From contig NW_017802379.1 of assembly GCF_001625305.1 (NCBI RefSeq), positions 5,405,321 through 5,469,320 on the forward strand: a DNA stretch of 64,000 nucleotides, read 5' to 3'. The position numbers were made by a program, and so were the translations under genes. The notes beneath the pieces are model-generated. The model searched no databases. It saw nothing but the letters and a program-made list of their open reading frames with translations, and was not told the DNA's origin. Shown piece after piece: positions 9,861-20,347 of this stretch (within the stretch, counting starts at the first letter, position 1; each line of letters begins with the position of its first letter). The DNA is from Branchiostoma belcheri. Lineage: Eukaryota > Chordata > Leptocardii > Amphioxiformes > Branchiostomatidae.

Positions 9861-11255
9861 GTCCATTTTCCCGCCAAAAAAAGTTAATTGGCACCCTCAC
9901 CTGGTTAATTAATTGGATTAAGTTTTCCCGCCAAAAAACTTAGTATATAGAGCACTCTAACCTTGAACTTGTGCCCCCCTCCCCACTCTTTCTGCCCACC
10001 TCCCACAACTCAGAGTATGTTAGTTACACTCTTCTGTGGACTTCTTCGAACATGTAGTCACCACACTCTGCTACACAAACACTTTGTTGATCGAGTGCAG
10101 TTTTTCCACCACTTACATTGTAGACTTTAGAATAATCTCTTGCTCTCCTGGTTGGTCAATGCACTAAGTGTACTCCCCGGGGGATGTCTTTTCGGAGACA
10201 TTGATGCTTCGACACATCAGTATACCAGTGCAATTGACCGACCAGGAGAGCGAGAGATTATTCTAAAGTCTAAGTGGTGGAAAAACTGCACTTGATCAAC
10301 AAAGTGTTTGTGTAGCAGAGTGTGGTGACTACATGTTCGAAGAAGTCTACAGAAGAGTGTAACTAACATACTCTGAGTTGTGGGAGGTGGGAAGGGGGGC
10401 ACAAGTTCAAGGTTAGAGTGCTCTATATACTAAGTTTTTTGGCGGGAAAACTTAATCCAATTAATTAACCAGGTGAGGGTGCCAATTAATTTTTTTTGGC
10501 GGCAGAATGTAAGTGTAAAGAAAGGTCTAAAGCAACAATTTGGGGGGCGACGACAACAATGCAGCCGGCTGTAATACGAAGATTTTCGGTGGGAGAATTG
10601 AAGTGTAAAGGTCCCAAGCGACAATTTTGGGGGCAATTTGGCATTCATACGATACGAAGAGGATGACTAAGATTCAAAGTTTTTCGGCGAGACAATTTAA
10701 GTGTAAAGCAATTTTGGGGGTAATTTGGGATGCATACGACATGAAGAGGATGACTAAGGAATTAATGCGGCCGGCTAAGATACGAAGATTTTCGGCGGGA
10801 GAATTTAAGTGTAAAGAAAGGTCTAAAGCGACAATTTTGGGGGCAATTTGGCATTCATACGATGCGAAGAGTCTAGTAAGCAATTAATACGGCCGGCTAA
10901 GATACGATGTTTTTCGACCAGAGAATTTTAGTGTAAAGGTCCCAAAGCGACAATTTTGGATTCATACAATATAAAGAGGATAACAACGTGGCATTCATGC
11001 AGCCGCCTTAGATGCGAAGTTTTCCGGCGGAAGAATTTAAGTGTAAATGTCTGAAGCAACAATTTAGGGGTAATTTGGCATTCAACCATACAATATGAAG
11101 AATTTTTCAGTGTTGCTTGACATGAAATTGAAGTTGCCGGCTACAATAAACTTTAAATGAAAAAAGAGAAATGTGAGTGCAAGTGTGTGTATGTGGAGTG
11201 TTGCCTCGTGTTAATAAAGAAACCATACTCACTCCTCCCCATCTTCTTTCACGCA

Positions 11256-11353
11256 GCCCTGCCTACAAAAGTCTGGTTCTTCCTCCTGCTGCAGTCCAGT
11301 CTCCGGGTCCGCATCTTGAAGACAAAGAAACAAAAGTCATTGTATTGACAACA
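11256..11353 (+). pseudogene. Frameshifted mirror copy of the exon-like segment at 8762-8883
   Basis: The same acceptor (CTTTCACGCAG) and the same downstream sequence appear in reverse orientation in the right arm. One extra A after CCTACAAA shifts the frame. The later part, in another frame, still reads LEDKETKVIVLTT against LEDRGTKVTVLTT in the left copy. Confidence 0.4.
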
Positions 11354-11406
11354 GCAATTGGCCTTACTAATGCAAGATATTATGTCATGCAACATGCAAG
11401 TTTATG

Positions 11407-13806
11407 ACAGTAAGAATGGAGCTAAATGCTGCCTGTAAAGGCGGGAAAACGTAAATCCAATTAAATATCTACTTAAGGGTCCCAATTATGCTAAGTGTTT
11501 TTGGCAGGCAGGATTTCAACAGAAATTTTTTTTGCACAATTCATCAACCAAGTGTTCAGGTCCAAAGTGACGATTAACTAAGATTAAAGTTATTTGATGG
11601 GAAAATTTAACTCAAAAGTGTTGGCAAATTTAAGAGTAAGGGTCCAAAGTGTTGGAAAAGTGAGAACTTAAACAAGAGGCCTATATACACCAAGCAACCA
11701 AACCTAGCGTCAAAGCCTAAAGGAGAAAACCTCCGGGCCAGGGTAACAAAAATACACAAAGCCCCTCTCCGTTAGCGTAGTAGGCCAGATGACGGACAAA
11801 GTTGTTCGTCAACAAGTCTACTACGCAGAGTTGAGGCATGTGCAAGTTTGAACCCTGGGACAGAAGTTCCTCCTCCAGGCTAAGTGTAAGGATACAACAT
11901 ATGGAAAGAGAGGAATTGTGTTTTGTCATGCAGTGATATAAACTCACTGTTATCACTGTTAATTTACTGACAACAATTCAAACCTCCTGCTCCAAAACCC
12001 AGACCTACTCTCAAGCTCATCAAATAAAGTCTGTCAGCATAAAACATCACTGTCAAACTCTACTAGACCAACAGGAGGTAAGTATTGCTTCAAGTCCATC
12101 AACAGTGATAACATAACAAAGTCTGGGGTCTACAATCATGACTTAATTTAAAAGAAATCAGCGATACAAAACAGTTTTTACTATATTTACTGTATTTCCT
12201 CATATTATTCCGGGACCCTCAAAAGTTCTCTTGCTTTATTTACATCTACATTGTAACAACTATTTCTTTTACAACTACCCTTAAATGCTACCTGTGTCAC
12301 ACTGAAACTGTTCACAGTACTTTTTAAACTAATACTAGTATCTGGTTGACTGTCAACAGTACCTTTTACCTACACAACCTAAACTTCTGGCTAGTAATCC
12401 TAATTGTGTGTCAACCTCTCACTGTATACGGCTGTTTAGAAGTGTTAACAGACATTTCTCACTGAGCTTATATTTACATCTTATCTAATGTACTGTTTAG
12501 TTATACTGTCTACTGTCTAGAAACTAAATTACAATTCTACGGACTTCCAAAAATTGTCTTCACTTACACATTTTGTTAGCCAGCGTCCACACTATGAGAC
12601 CGACAGAAACAGATTATTTCAGACAGCTAGCACAATTTCTCCATCCTTTTATCATTTAGAAGATTATCAAAAGGCTATGTTTCTACTAAGATCACAATCC
12701 CCTGGATTATGCAGAATGTGGGACATTTCATTCTTCCACTGCCTTCAAAGAAGAAGTCAAACCTCATAATAGCAAGCGTAGCAGTATAAGCTTTTCCAGA
12801 CAGTAGTTGTCTGTCTCCTATCATTGTATTGTATTGTACCGTAAAGAATCTTTGACTGTAAAGCAATTAGCCTTCGGGCATAATTTTGCAAATAAAGAAA
12901 CGATCATAAACCTGCATTTCTCCTGCATTCTCTTAGAGTCACTGACAAAAGGTAGTGCATGCTACCTGAAATGTCTGACCGTTTCCAAAAATATATCCAG
13001 TTGCTTGAGTAACTGTTTTTGGCGTATTTTATTACCTGCAGGTCTAACCTTTACCGACGTATAAGTTACAATCCTCAAGAAAAGAAAACTTTAACTTTAA
13101 GATTGTTTTGTTCCGCTGATTCCATAACTCAATTCCTCCCTTTCAAACATCACACACAGCTTTACAGCACTGTAGTACATTTCACACTACAGAAAGAAAG
13201 CACAACATAATGCCTTTTCCCTCTTCTGTAAGGAAATAGGACATATTTCCAACAATCATTATGTGACCAAAGCATTTAATTTCAGGGAAAACAATTTGAT
13301 CACAAATGCTTTTGAAAATGTATCCCATTGCTATACAGAGTGAAACAACAGACAGTATTTGAAGTGCTTTCCTTAGTAGTACATTGTACTGTGTTCTACA
13401 CCATGAATGCATATAAATATTAGTCACAACCTCAAACTACTACTAGTATATCATTAATGAGAAATGGGAACTCTTTCAATCGAAAATGACAATGAATAGT
13501 AGAGAGGGCTGGTTTGGGTAATCAGGTGTTTGGAACGAAAAATTCAGATGATTACAAAGATGCCCTATTCCAACATACATATTTCATTGTGATTTTAGGG
13601 GTCTGCATGGGAGGTCCCGATCACACTTTGCACTAAATTTCGGAAGGCAGCCGCCACAATTTACAATTCTTCATCCGCACAGTCACACAGACTGTTTATG
13701 CTTAACACATAGACTTACTTCAAATTATGCAAAATCTAAATGGCAAGGCACAACAGTATGCAAAGCAGTGACCCGGCATTACGCTTCATTCACACAGGCC
13801 TAACAC
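11407..13806. other. Intergenic, AT-rich, no gene seen
   Basis: Short frames here have no family features, biased composition or splice support. About 70 bases near 12995-13060 (GCTTGAGTAACTGT...GTCTAACCTTTACC) recur at 40050-40110, so they belong to an interspersed repeat. Confidence 0.5.
12995..13065 (+). repeat. Interspersed repeat fragment shared with 40050-40112
   Basis: Both copies read TTGCTTGAGTAACTGT, a TTTTGGC block, an ATTACCTG block and GTCTAACCTTTACC in the same order and orientation, with scattered substitutions. Confidence 0.6.
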
Positions 13807-14240
13807 TTAACCCATATTATCATATAGCCGGGTGACGTTGACCAATCAGAAGGCTCCATTCCACATTCCTTATGACGCCGTAATGTCACAAATAGAGTCA
13901 AAATCGGGTATTTATTCATCCAAATCCATACATTAAACAAACCCAATAATCACTCGCATATGACCTCAGGTGACCCAATAGAATACGGCTCTAGTTCTAA
14001 ATAATCCAAAAATAACTTTAGTTGTGTTCCAATGACCTCGGGTGACTCCCATAAGAACACCTGTTCCCTGCCTGTGACCCAGATAGAAGACATAGAACGT
14101 GAACTCTACCCAGTGACCTCAGTTGACTCCAGATGGAACTATGTTCTATTCAGCATGTGCAACGGGTAAATTGTACATTGTGTCACTTACTGCATCAGTT
14201 TGGATAGGCTATCGTGTAAGCTATATGATAATAGCGTTAA
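13807..14240. mobile_element. TTAA-flanked element of about 430 bp with terminal inverted repeats
   Basis: TTAA at 13807-13810 and 14237-14240 flanks inverted ends that share TATTATCATATAGC (left about 13815-13828, right its complement at about 14219-14232). There is no coding capacity. Inside are three TGACCTC-(A/G)-G-(G/T)-TGAC palindrome-like motifs at 13961, 14033 and 14114. Confidence 0.55.
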
Positions 14241-14410
14241 TGGCCCGCCCTTTCTCGGTGAATATGGTGTGATAAAGCCTTGTCAGTTGCTATAACCACC
14301 TCATAAAGCCACCGCGTTCGCTGCGCTCACTTGGTGGCTTTATTCGGTGGTTATAGCAACTGACAAGGCTTTATCACACCATATCCACCTCGGGGCGGGT
14401 CATTAACCCT
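14237..14410. mobile_element. Near-perfect palindromic MITE with TTAA ends
   Basis: The left end TTAATGGCCCGCCC and right end GGGCGGGTCATTAA are complementary, and almost the whole element folds on itself: about 78-bp arms containing GATAAAGCCTTGTCAGTTGC and GGTGGCTTTAT, around a short GC-rich loop. It abuts the element at 13807-14240 and shares its right TTAA, so the two inserted at one site. Confidence 0.78.
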
Positions 14411-14538
14411 TAAATGTTACATCAACATCAAGTCATAACGACCTGACTTCACATTATGCAGATCAAATACAAGCGCTGAGACATTGCGGCATGCAGACCC
14501 CATTTTTGAAAGAGTTCTAAAAATAAAAGCCAACTCAC

Positions 14539-14611
14539 GGTCAAGGTCCGATGCTCTCTTGTCTTGTAGATAGGTAACAGGTCCTTCAGGGACACACACC
14601 GGCAAATCCTT
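14539..14611 (-). CDS. Possible internal exon of an unidentified gene
   Basis: The acceptor has a long pyrimidine tract (CCTTTGTACCTGTCCTGTTCCAG|AAGG) and the donor is GACC|GTGAGT. The 73 bases read 24 codons plus one base in a frame starting KDLPVCVPEGPV and ending RASDLD. The outgoing phase 1 suits the exon-like segment at 8883-8762. The product is unrecognised. The call depends on splice-site quality alone. Confidence 0.28.
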
Positions 14612-16568
14612 CTGGAACAGGACAGGTACAAAGGATAGCTGACAGGAACACAGACAGGTCCCACAGCAAACACAGGAACATGGTCAGGTACCAGAGTCTC
14701 AGCATCCCATAAGCTAGGGATATAAAAGAAAGAAACATTCTGAAAAATCTCATGCCGAATTTTAACAATTCACATACACCAAGGATACACCTGTTTACAT
14801 AACATGCATGTCATAGTAATATTTATAAGATTTGCTATAAAATCTAAAATCAAAAGTTGCACAAAAATACATTTCACACAAGATATCACATAAGGCATCA
14901 TAATCCTTTTCTTCCAAAACCTGCTTTGGTTGGGGGAAGAGCACATAGAACATTGTTATAATAGTGAGGCAAAAGAAGCGCACAACAGTGTACATACATC
15001 ATGTACTTAGTATATCATAACCGAACAACACTCACATGAAAGTCACAAATATGATCACATATCAAGATATCACAATCCATTTGTTTTCAAACCTTCATTG
15101 GTTGTGGGAAGAACACATGGAACATTGTTCAGGCAAAACATGAGCACAGCCAACAGTGAACATAGACTACTGACCAAACAACAATCACATAATTTTATAC
15201 ATCTCACATAAGATATCACAATCCAAGTAACAACATGATATGCATCTCATGTAACCATTGCACATACATATACTAATACAACATTGCAAACATTACATGT
15301 AAAAAATAAAACACAAGATGTAAAAAGTAGAAAACTAAGACTACAGTGACAAAGTCATCAAACTTTACTGACTCACAAAGTGAAACGATTTTAGTCATGT
15401 CAATGGGGTTAAAAATCTAACAATCATAGCATCATATAAATGTAGTTTACACAAATCTAGTATGATCATACATACAAATGTATTTCACACACACAAATCT
15501 AGCATGATAATACATGTGCATAGTATTACACATTTAGTTTATGAATGATTTCATCATCATTCATTTTACCTCAGGCCTGTTTTTACCTTGAAGTAGTCAT
15601 AAATCTTTGTTTTGCAGCTAACTGCCTCTAGCTCCAGTCAACCCAGCTGAGCATTCATCAGCCTGATGAAAGACATTCAAAATGTCCCCAATTCAAGTCC
15701 TTCCTCGGCACACAACTGTTAAATGTCACACATCACGCTAACCAGTGTGTTCAGGTTTGGCACTATAGACTGCCTGCTGCACTCACCCTCGTCAAATTAA
15801 GTTGGTGTGGCCTTACCGCTCAACAACTGGTTAACATGCATAGAAAAATCCTGACCTGTTCCAGACCAAAACGCCGCTTCTCTTGCAGTCAAGCTTACGG
15901 TGGATTCTTGGTTTTTGTCTACCTACAAATTTATCTTCCTGATCACTATGAGACGTATATCATAACCCTGGATATGGTCTTTGATACATAAAACAACTCT
16001 GTTACCGCCCCCCTCCCACACGAAAATATTACCGGTCGTCTGTCTCCCCTCCTTCCAAATCTATCACCTTATCCATGTCATCCTCTACACAAACGGTACT
16101 ATCGTGTCCCCTCTGTATGCTATCCGCCTCGGAACACTTTTGTTTTACATTGAAACGCATAGAATTTGACCAAAACACAAAGGACAACAACAACCACGTT
16201 TTAAGCAAAGCTGTTCAGGTCAGGGGTCACATAAAAGCGGCCCTCAGCGGATTATTTACAAAGTGTAGTGTAGTTTTCTATTTCAGGATCATTAATTTCA
16301 CCCTCAGTGAATCAAAGAACTGGTGTGGGTGCGGTTCAAACAAAATGAATAAATGAAATCAAGTGCCTTTTTATCTTCCTTACTGGACCACACAAAAGCG
16401 CCCCCATCGGTTGCTTAACTTGGTGCAGCGTTAACTCGTGGGGGACTGTTGCCGCAACTTATTTTCAAAATTTTGTCTCTTTGCTTCATTCACCTCAGAT
16501 GAGATTTATATATATATATACCTACAATAGTCAAGAGAGTATCTAGGACGATTTAAAGTACAACTTAC
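14612..16568. other. Possible intron or intergenic DNA, no firm feature
   Basis: If the exon-like segments at 16569-16683 and 14539-14611 are real, this is intronic. A donor-like CTTCAAG|GTAAAA at about 15590 (minus) follows a short open frame, but every acceptor tried for it leaves a stop in frame. A (TA)n run lies at 16508-16520. Confidence 0.4.
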
Positions 16569-16683
16569 CACCAAAGCGGACGTGGCGCGTCTTCCTGTGC
16601 GGAATTTTTCCCAGCTCGTTCTTCCCTTCCATGCACACTCGCCATCTTGGAAAGGCGTGTTTCACGCACATGTGTCATGCCAC
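16569..16683 (-). CDS. Possible 5' exon of an unidentified gene
   Basis: The acceptor is TGATTTACAG|GTGGC and the donor TTGGTG|GTAAGT. The exon contains CCAAGATGGCGAG, a sequence common around starts of housekeeping transcripts. ATG at 16678 (or the in-frame ATG at 16645) gives a frame open to the donor. A second frame is also open from an internal ATG, so the reading frame is not settled. Joining directly to 14611 gives a stop in either ATG-led frame, so another exon would have to intervene. Confidence 0.25.
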
Positions 16684-18245
16684 CTGTAAATCATGAGCAA
16701 AATGATTTTTGCATTTGCATTCGATAATCAAGTTAATATATAAGATTAAGGATAGGCCAATAGGAAATCACCACACATGCAGGCCAGAAAAATACGATGT
16801 CTTAATTATGGCTTCAATCTTACGAATTCGAAATTCATGATTTTTCTATCGAGGAAAACACATGTTAGTAATTTTCCTATAAATGACTTTTTTACCCATT
16901 TATCTTCTACTTGCGATGAGAACATTTTCTAGCTAGTAGTAGGTGACAAATTACAAACATTACAGCTATTGCGACAATTACCTCTAACGTTAGGGATTCC
17001 AATACGTCAAAAATAACTCGGTACAACAAGAGTAAATTTCACGCGACATGCGTGTAACGTTAGATATGAAATATTTCATTTGTGTACTTCGATCTTTGAG
17101 CGTTTATTTCTCTTTATCGACAACTGAAAATCCAATTCTTCTCATATCATAATATCAACGATAAGATCACAAAAGTTACAAAATATAGCCGAATATAACC
17201 GAAACGTCCGCAATTTGTGACAAAGGGACGCTTCTGGCGAAACAAGTCTCAGATTTTCAAACGTTATTCAATAAAATGGTTATTTGATAGGTTTTAGCTG
17301 AGCATTGATTCAATTATAAGGAGGACCAATCAAAACAGCGGATTTCGTCTTATAACGAGGCTCAAAAATATGCATAAATTAAGTCCAGGTGCGCATACGT
17401 CATGCGATGTAGTTACGCAATCCTCCAGGCGAACTGTGTAGATATGCTGGGTTAAATATAGACAGGAATGGGTGTAAACATTGGCGTTTAAAGTAAAAAT
17501 AACGCAAGCAATTACAGAACTAGTTGTTGCAATATTTTCTATATAATCCATTCTTCACATCTAGTTGTTTTCTGGACGGTTAGAACTGATAGTAAGAACA
17601 AAATCAAGGAAAATGTGTTTAGTAACGAAAAATTAAACAAACATCAATACAACGCATAAACGCATAAACTTTTCGTTCCAGTTTTTTAACCAAACCCTTT
17701 CTAGTAGTGTAATAATTCATACCTGAGGTGTCCAGAAGAATCTTTCCATCCCTGGCGAACGTGCACCCCTCTTTACAAAGTTTACTCCCTCACGTTTTAG
17801 TTAATTGGATGCTGTGATGCATCCACAGGCACCATAATGCCAATTCATCACACGTGTCAATGAGGGCCTCTAGCAGTTCGCGGAATTGTTGCAGGTACTT
17901 GAGATTTTTTACATGCAATAATTTCACCGACTCAGTCGAACCGCAGACCGCTGTGCTCATCAGTTCTGCGCAGCTCTCTCTAAGATCTCGTTTAAATCTC
18001 GCGCTTCTTTTCCAAGGTAATGTGATCCGCGAGAATCCGCGAGAGTTTGCTACTGTTTACTGTTTCGCTTGTAACTCCGCTTTGCGTAAGTGTTTCCTTG
18101 TCATACGTTAATGTGAGATGTAAGAAGGGCCGGCGTCACGCTCAAGGTCGTAGATGTACATTACCGGTGGTGTTTGTTGGAGAAACGAGGTTTCAAAGTT
18201 GACCGTGTTTGATGGAGATGATTCCACTCGAGATAGGTACCCTTT
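16684..18245. other. AT-rich DNA with a possible promoter near 17.8-18.0 kb
   Basis: On the minus strand near 17750, an ATG followed by eight codons runs to CCTCAG|GTATGA, a possible leader exon upstream of 16683. The region 17850-18110 is richer in CG dinucleotides and carries an open plus-strand frame, which may reflect a promoter rather than a protein. Nothing firm. Confidence 0.3.
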
Positions 18246-18276
18246 AGTTTTTTTGGGGGCAAACCCGTTTGCCATA
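18246..18276 (+). repeat. 31-bp perfect direct repeat, copy 1
   Basis: This is identical to 19302-19332. It contains T7G5 followed by the imperfect palindrome GGCAAACCCGTTTGCC. Flanks differ, so the 31 bases are the shared unit. Confidence 0.85.
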
Positions 18277-19301
18277 TTTCATCGTCGATTTGGTGTATTG
18301 TTTAATAAAGTATAGACCCTCCCCCATCTATCGTGTGTTGTTTCTTTTGGGATCCTGTAGTTGTTACAATATAGTAACTGATAGTAAGTTGGGCTCATTC
18401 AGTCGAATTCTCAACGATTTTTGTTCGAATCGCAAACTTTTGCAACTAGTTCTAACCAATACACCTGTAATGTAAGATGTGGCTGAAATATAGTTATGTT
18501 GGCTTGACACCTGTGTACTTAGTTTTGAAGTTGCACAATCTGTATTGCAGCTCGACCTTGAGAAATAGTGTAATTTCTTTACAGTTTATTTGCCTTTAAA
18601 AATGTTCCGTTAAAAGTTACATAGAACAAAAATGAAAGTGAAAGAATAACGACGAAATAGTAAGCTTCAAAACGATACCCACTTTACGGATGAAAAAGGA
18701 AGAGAAGGAATTTGGACATGAACAAATACAACAACAGGTTGATTTTTCATGACCTAATTTTTGAAGGAGAAATCGGACACTATGACCTGTTACTGTAAAT
18801 ATGCAAACATCGGGCATATGTACTGACATTGGTATAGTTGCACATGAATCCCACTTTCTCTAGCGTCTTCATGATATAAGTCTGACTTGGAATGGGTTTC
18901 AGAAAGTCTGTTTGTGATTACAAAACTTGATTCCTTCTTTTTGCGAACTTTCGCAAACAGGGGTTGAAAGTTGCAACATTGTTGGCGGCGCGAAAAATGG
19001 AACGCGCTGCCTTGGTTCCATGAATCGAACGCAGGAGTTCGAAACCGATTGACTTCAAATTTGACGATTTTTGAATGGTCAGAACCTTGTATTAAATTCC
19101 TCTTTTTGTATATACTTGAATGTTATCATATCACTTATTATATTGCATGTGGTAGCCACATTCATACAGTTTCTCGTACCAAAAAACGAATTTTATGACA
19201 TTACGCGAAATGTATCAAAATGTAGCGGAAACTCAGGATGGTGCGTGTCAGTAGCTTACAACTGGGCTAAAATTTGACCACCGCGATGTGCGCATCGTCA
19301 C

Positions 19302-19332
19302 AGTTTTTTTGGGGGCAAACCCGTTTGCCATA
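19302..19332 (+). repeat. 31-bp perfect direct repeat, copy 2
   Basis: This is the same orientation and sequence as 18246-18276, 1,056 bases downstream. The intervening DNA has no recognised transposase or long frame. Confidence 0.85.
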
Positions 19333-19867
19333 AAATTTACCAGGGGTCATTGGTATCAATGTAAAGGTAAAGAAGTGGGCTATCACACTGTGGTATTAGC
19401 TAACGGGATCCAGTTAGATAGTAAAAAAGACATGCACAAATAAACTGACCAAAAATTGCTAATGTTTGGAAGGCCGTAGCACTCGCTGTCTTTTTGCAAT
19501 GCACGAACTATCTACATGGTTGTACTGGGCAAATCCTGTAGATATGAAAAAATGTAAACATTGTGTAGGTCTAAGGTCTTTTTGCTGCACTATAGGCAGT
19601 TGTTTACACCCATGCAACGGGGTCATATCGTGACCCGGCAAACGCCGTATCTTAGAGAATAACGCGTTCTACGGTGACCTGCGGTTCGACTGGACTGTTA
19701 GAAGTCGCTTTTGATACATGGCGCAAAGGGTCATTAACCGATGTATCCTTGATGCTAATTGGTTTTCATCATGTCTACGCGTTTGAGTCGTCGAGCCTGA
19801 TTGGATAATAAAGAGAAACAATCATGCCGTCTGCCTCTTTGACCAAATATGGACAACAAACTCAAAG

Positions 19868-19875
19868 CTATAAAG
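19868..19875 (+). promoter_or_regulatory. Possible TATA box
   Basis: CTATAAAG lies 36-43 bases upstream of the ATG at 19911. The position suits a short 5' leader, but the downstream frame is unidentified, so this may be chance. Confidence 0.25.
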
Positions 19876-19910
19876 CCGCTTTACTTTTCATGTAAACAAC
19901 TGAAGTTACG

Positions 19911-20222
19911 ATGGATTTTCGGACGAACGGGACTATTTTAGGCAGTTATTTTCATCCAGATAAGCTACTGAGTCGTAAGAACTGCCTCTACAAAGAAAAG
20001 GAGCCGATTTATGAGGCTAGGGTAGGTGAAATTGCTCGGCAACCACGGCATATTCTTACGAACAGGGGAGGGGGGCATTGTGTGGGGATAGCTTTCAGCA
20101 CAAAGGACAGGGACACCTTCAGTTTGAACCTTCATGACTACAAACTGAATACACCGACTGCATGCAATATACGAAAGAAATCAATTTGTGAATTTTTCAG
20201 TGTCGATCTCAATATCATATGA
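19911..20222 (+). CDS. Unidentified 103-codon frame
   Basis: The ATG (ACGATGG) has a purine at -3 and G at +4, and a TATA-like sequence lies upstream. The product is moderately basic with no signal peptide, membrane segment or motif that I recognise. Its last 37 bases form one arm of an imperfect inverted repeat with 20311-20347, which suggests transposon sequence. It could be a single-exon gene, a first exon, or a chance frame. Confidence 0.2.
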   Translation: MDFRTNGTILGSYFHPDKLLSRKNCLYKEKEPIYEARVGEIARQPRHILTNRGGGHCVGIAFSTKDRDTFSLNLHDYKLNTPTACNIRKKSICEFFSVDLNII

Positions 20223-20347
20223 ATGGAAACAGAGCCTCTGCCAGGCGTATAACTATGGCAATCCCCAAGCTGTTACGATTTTGCCTTCCACCATGCATCT
20301 GCTTGGTTTACATTCATATGGTAATGAGATCGACACGGAAAATTCAC
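20187..20347. repeat. Imperfect 37-bp inverted repeat with 87-bp spacer
   Basis: GTGAATTTTTCAGTGTCGAT at 20187 onward, continuing to CATATGAATG, pairs with CATTCATATGGTAATGAGAT at 20311 onward, ending in GAAAATTCAC, with four or five mismatches. It may be the ends of a small MITE. Confidence 0.65.

Larger units (their letters stand above)
8725..11406. repeat. Long inverted repeat, arms of about 1.2 kb
   Basis: The left arm, about 8725-10168, is the diverged reverse complement of the right arm, about 10228-11406. The central spacer is roughly 60 bases. Matched landmarks include AACTTGCATG near 8727 against CATGCAAGTT near 11393, the GCCGGC blocks, and CTCTCCTGG at 10145 against CCAGGAGAG at 10242. 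Each arm contains a minisatellite of about 90-120-bp units built on TTTACACTTAAATTCTC and AGTCATCCTCTTC. The left arm alone holds the MITE at 9020-9265. The structure resembles a foldback transposon or an inverted segmental duplication. No transposase frame is visible. Confidence 0.82.
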
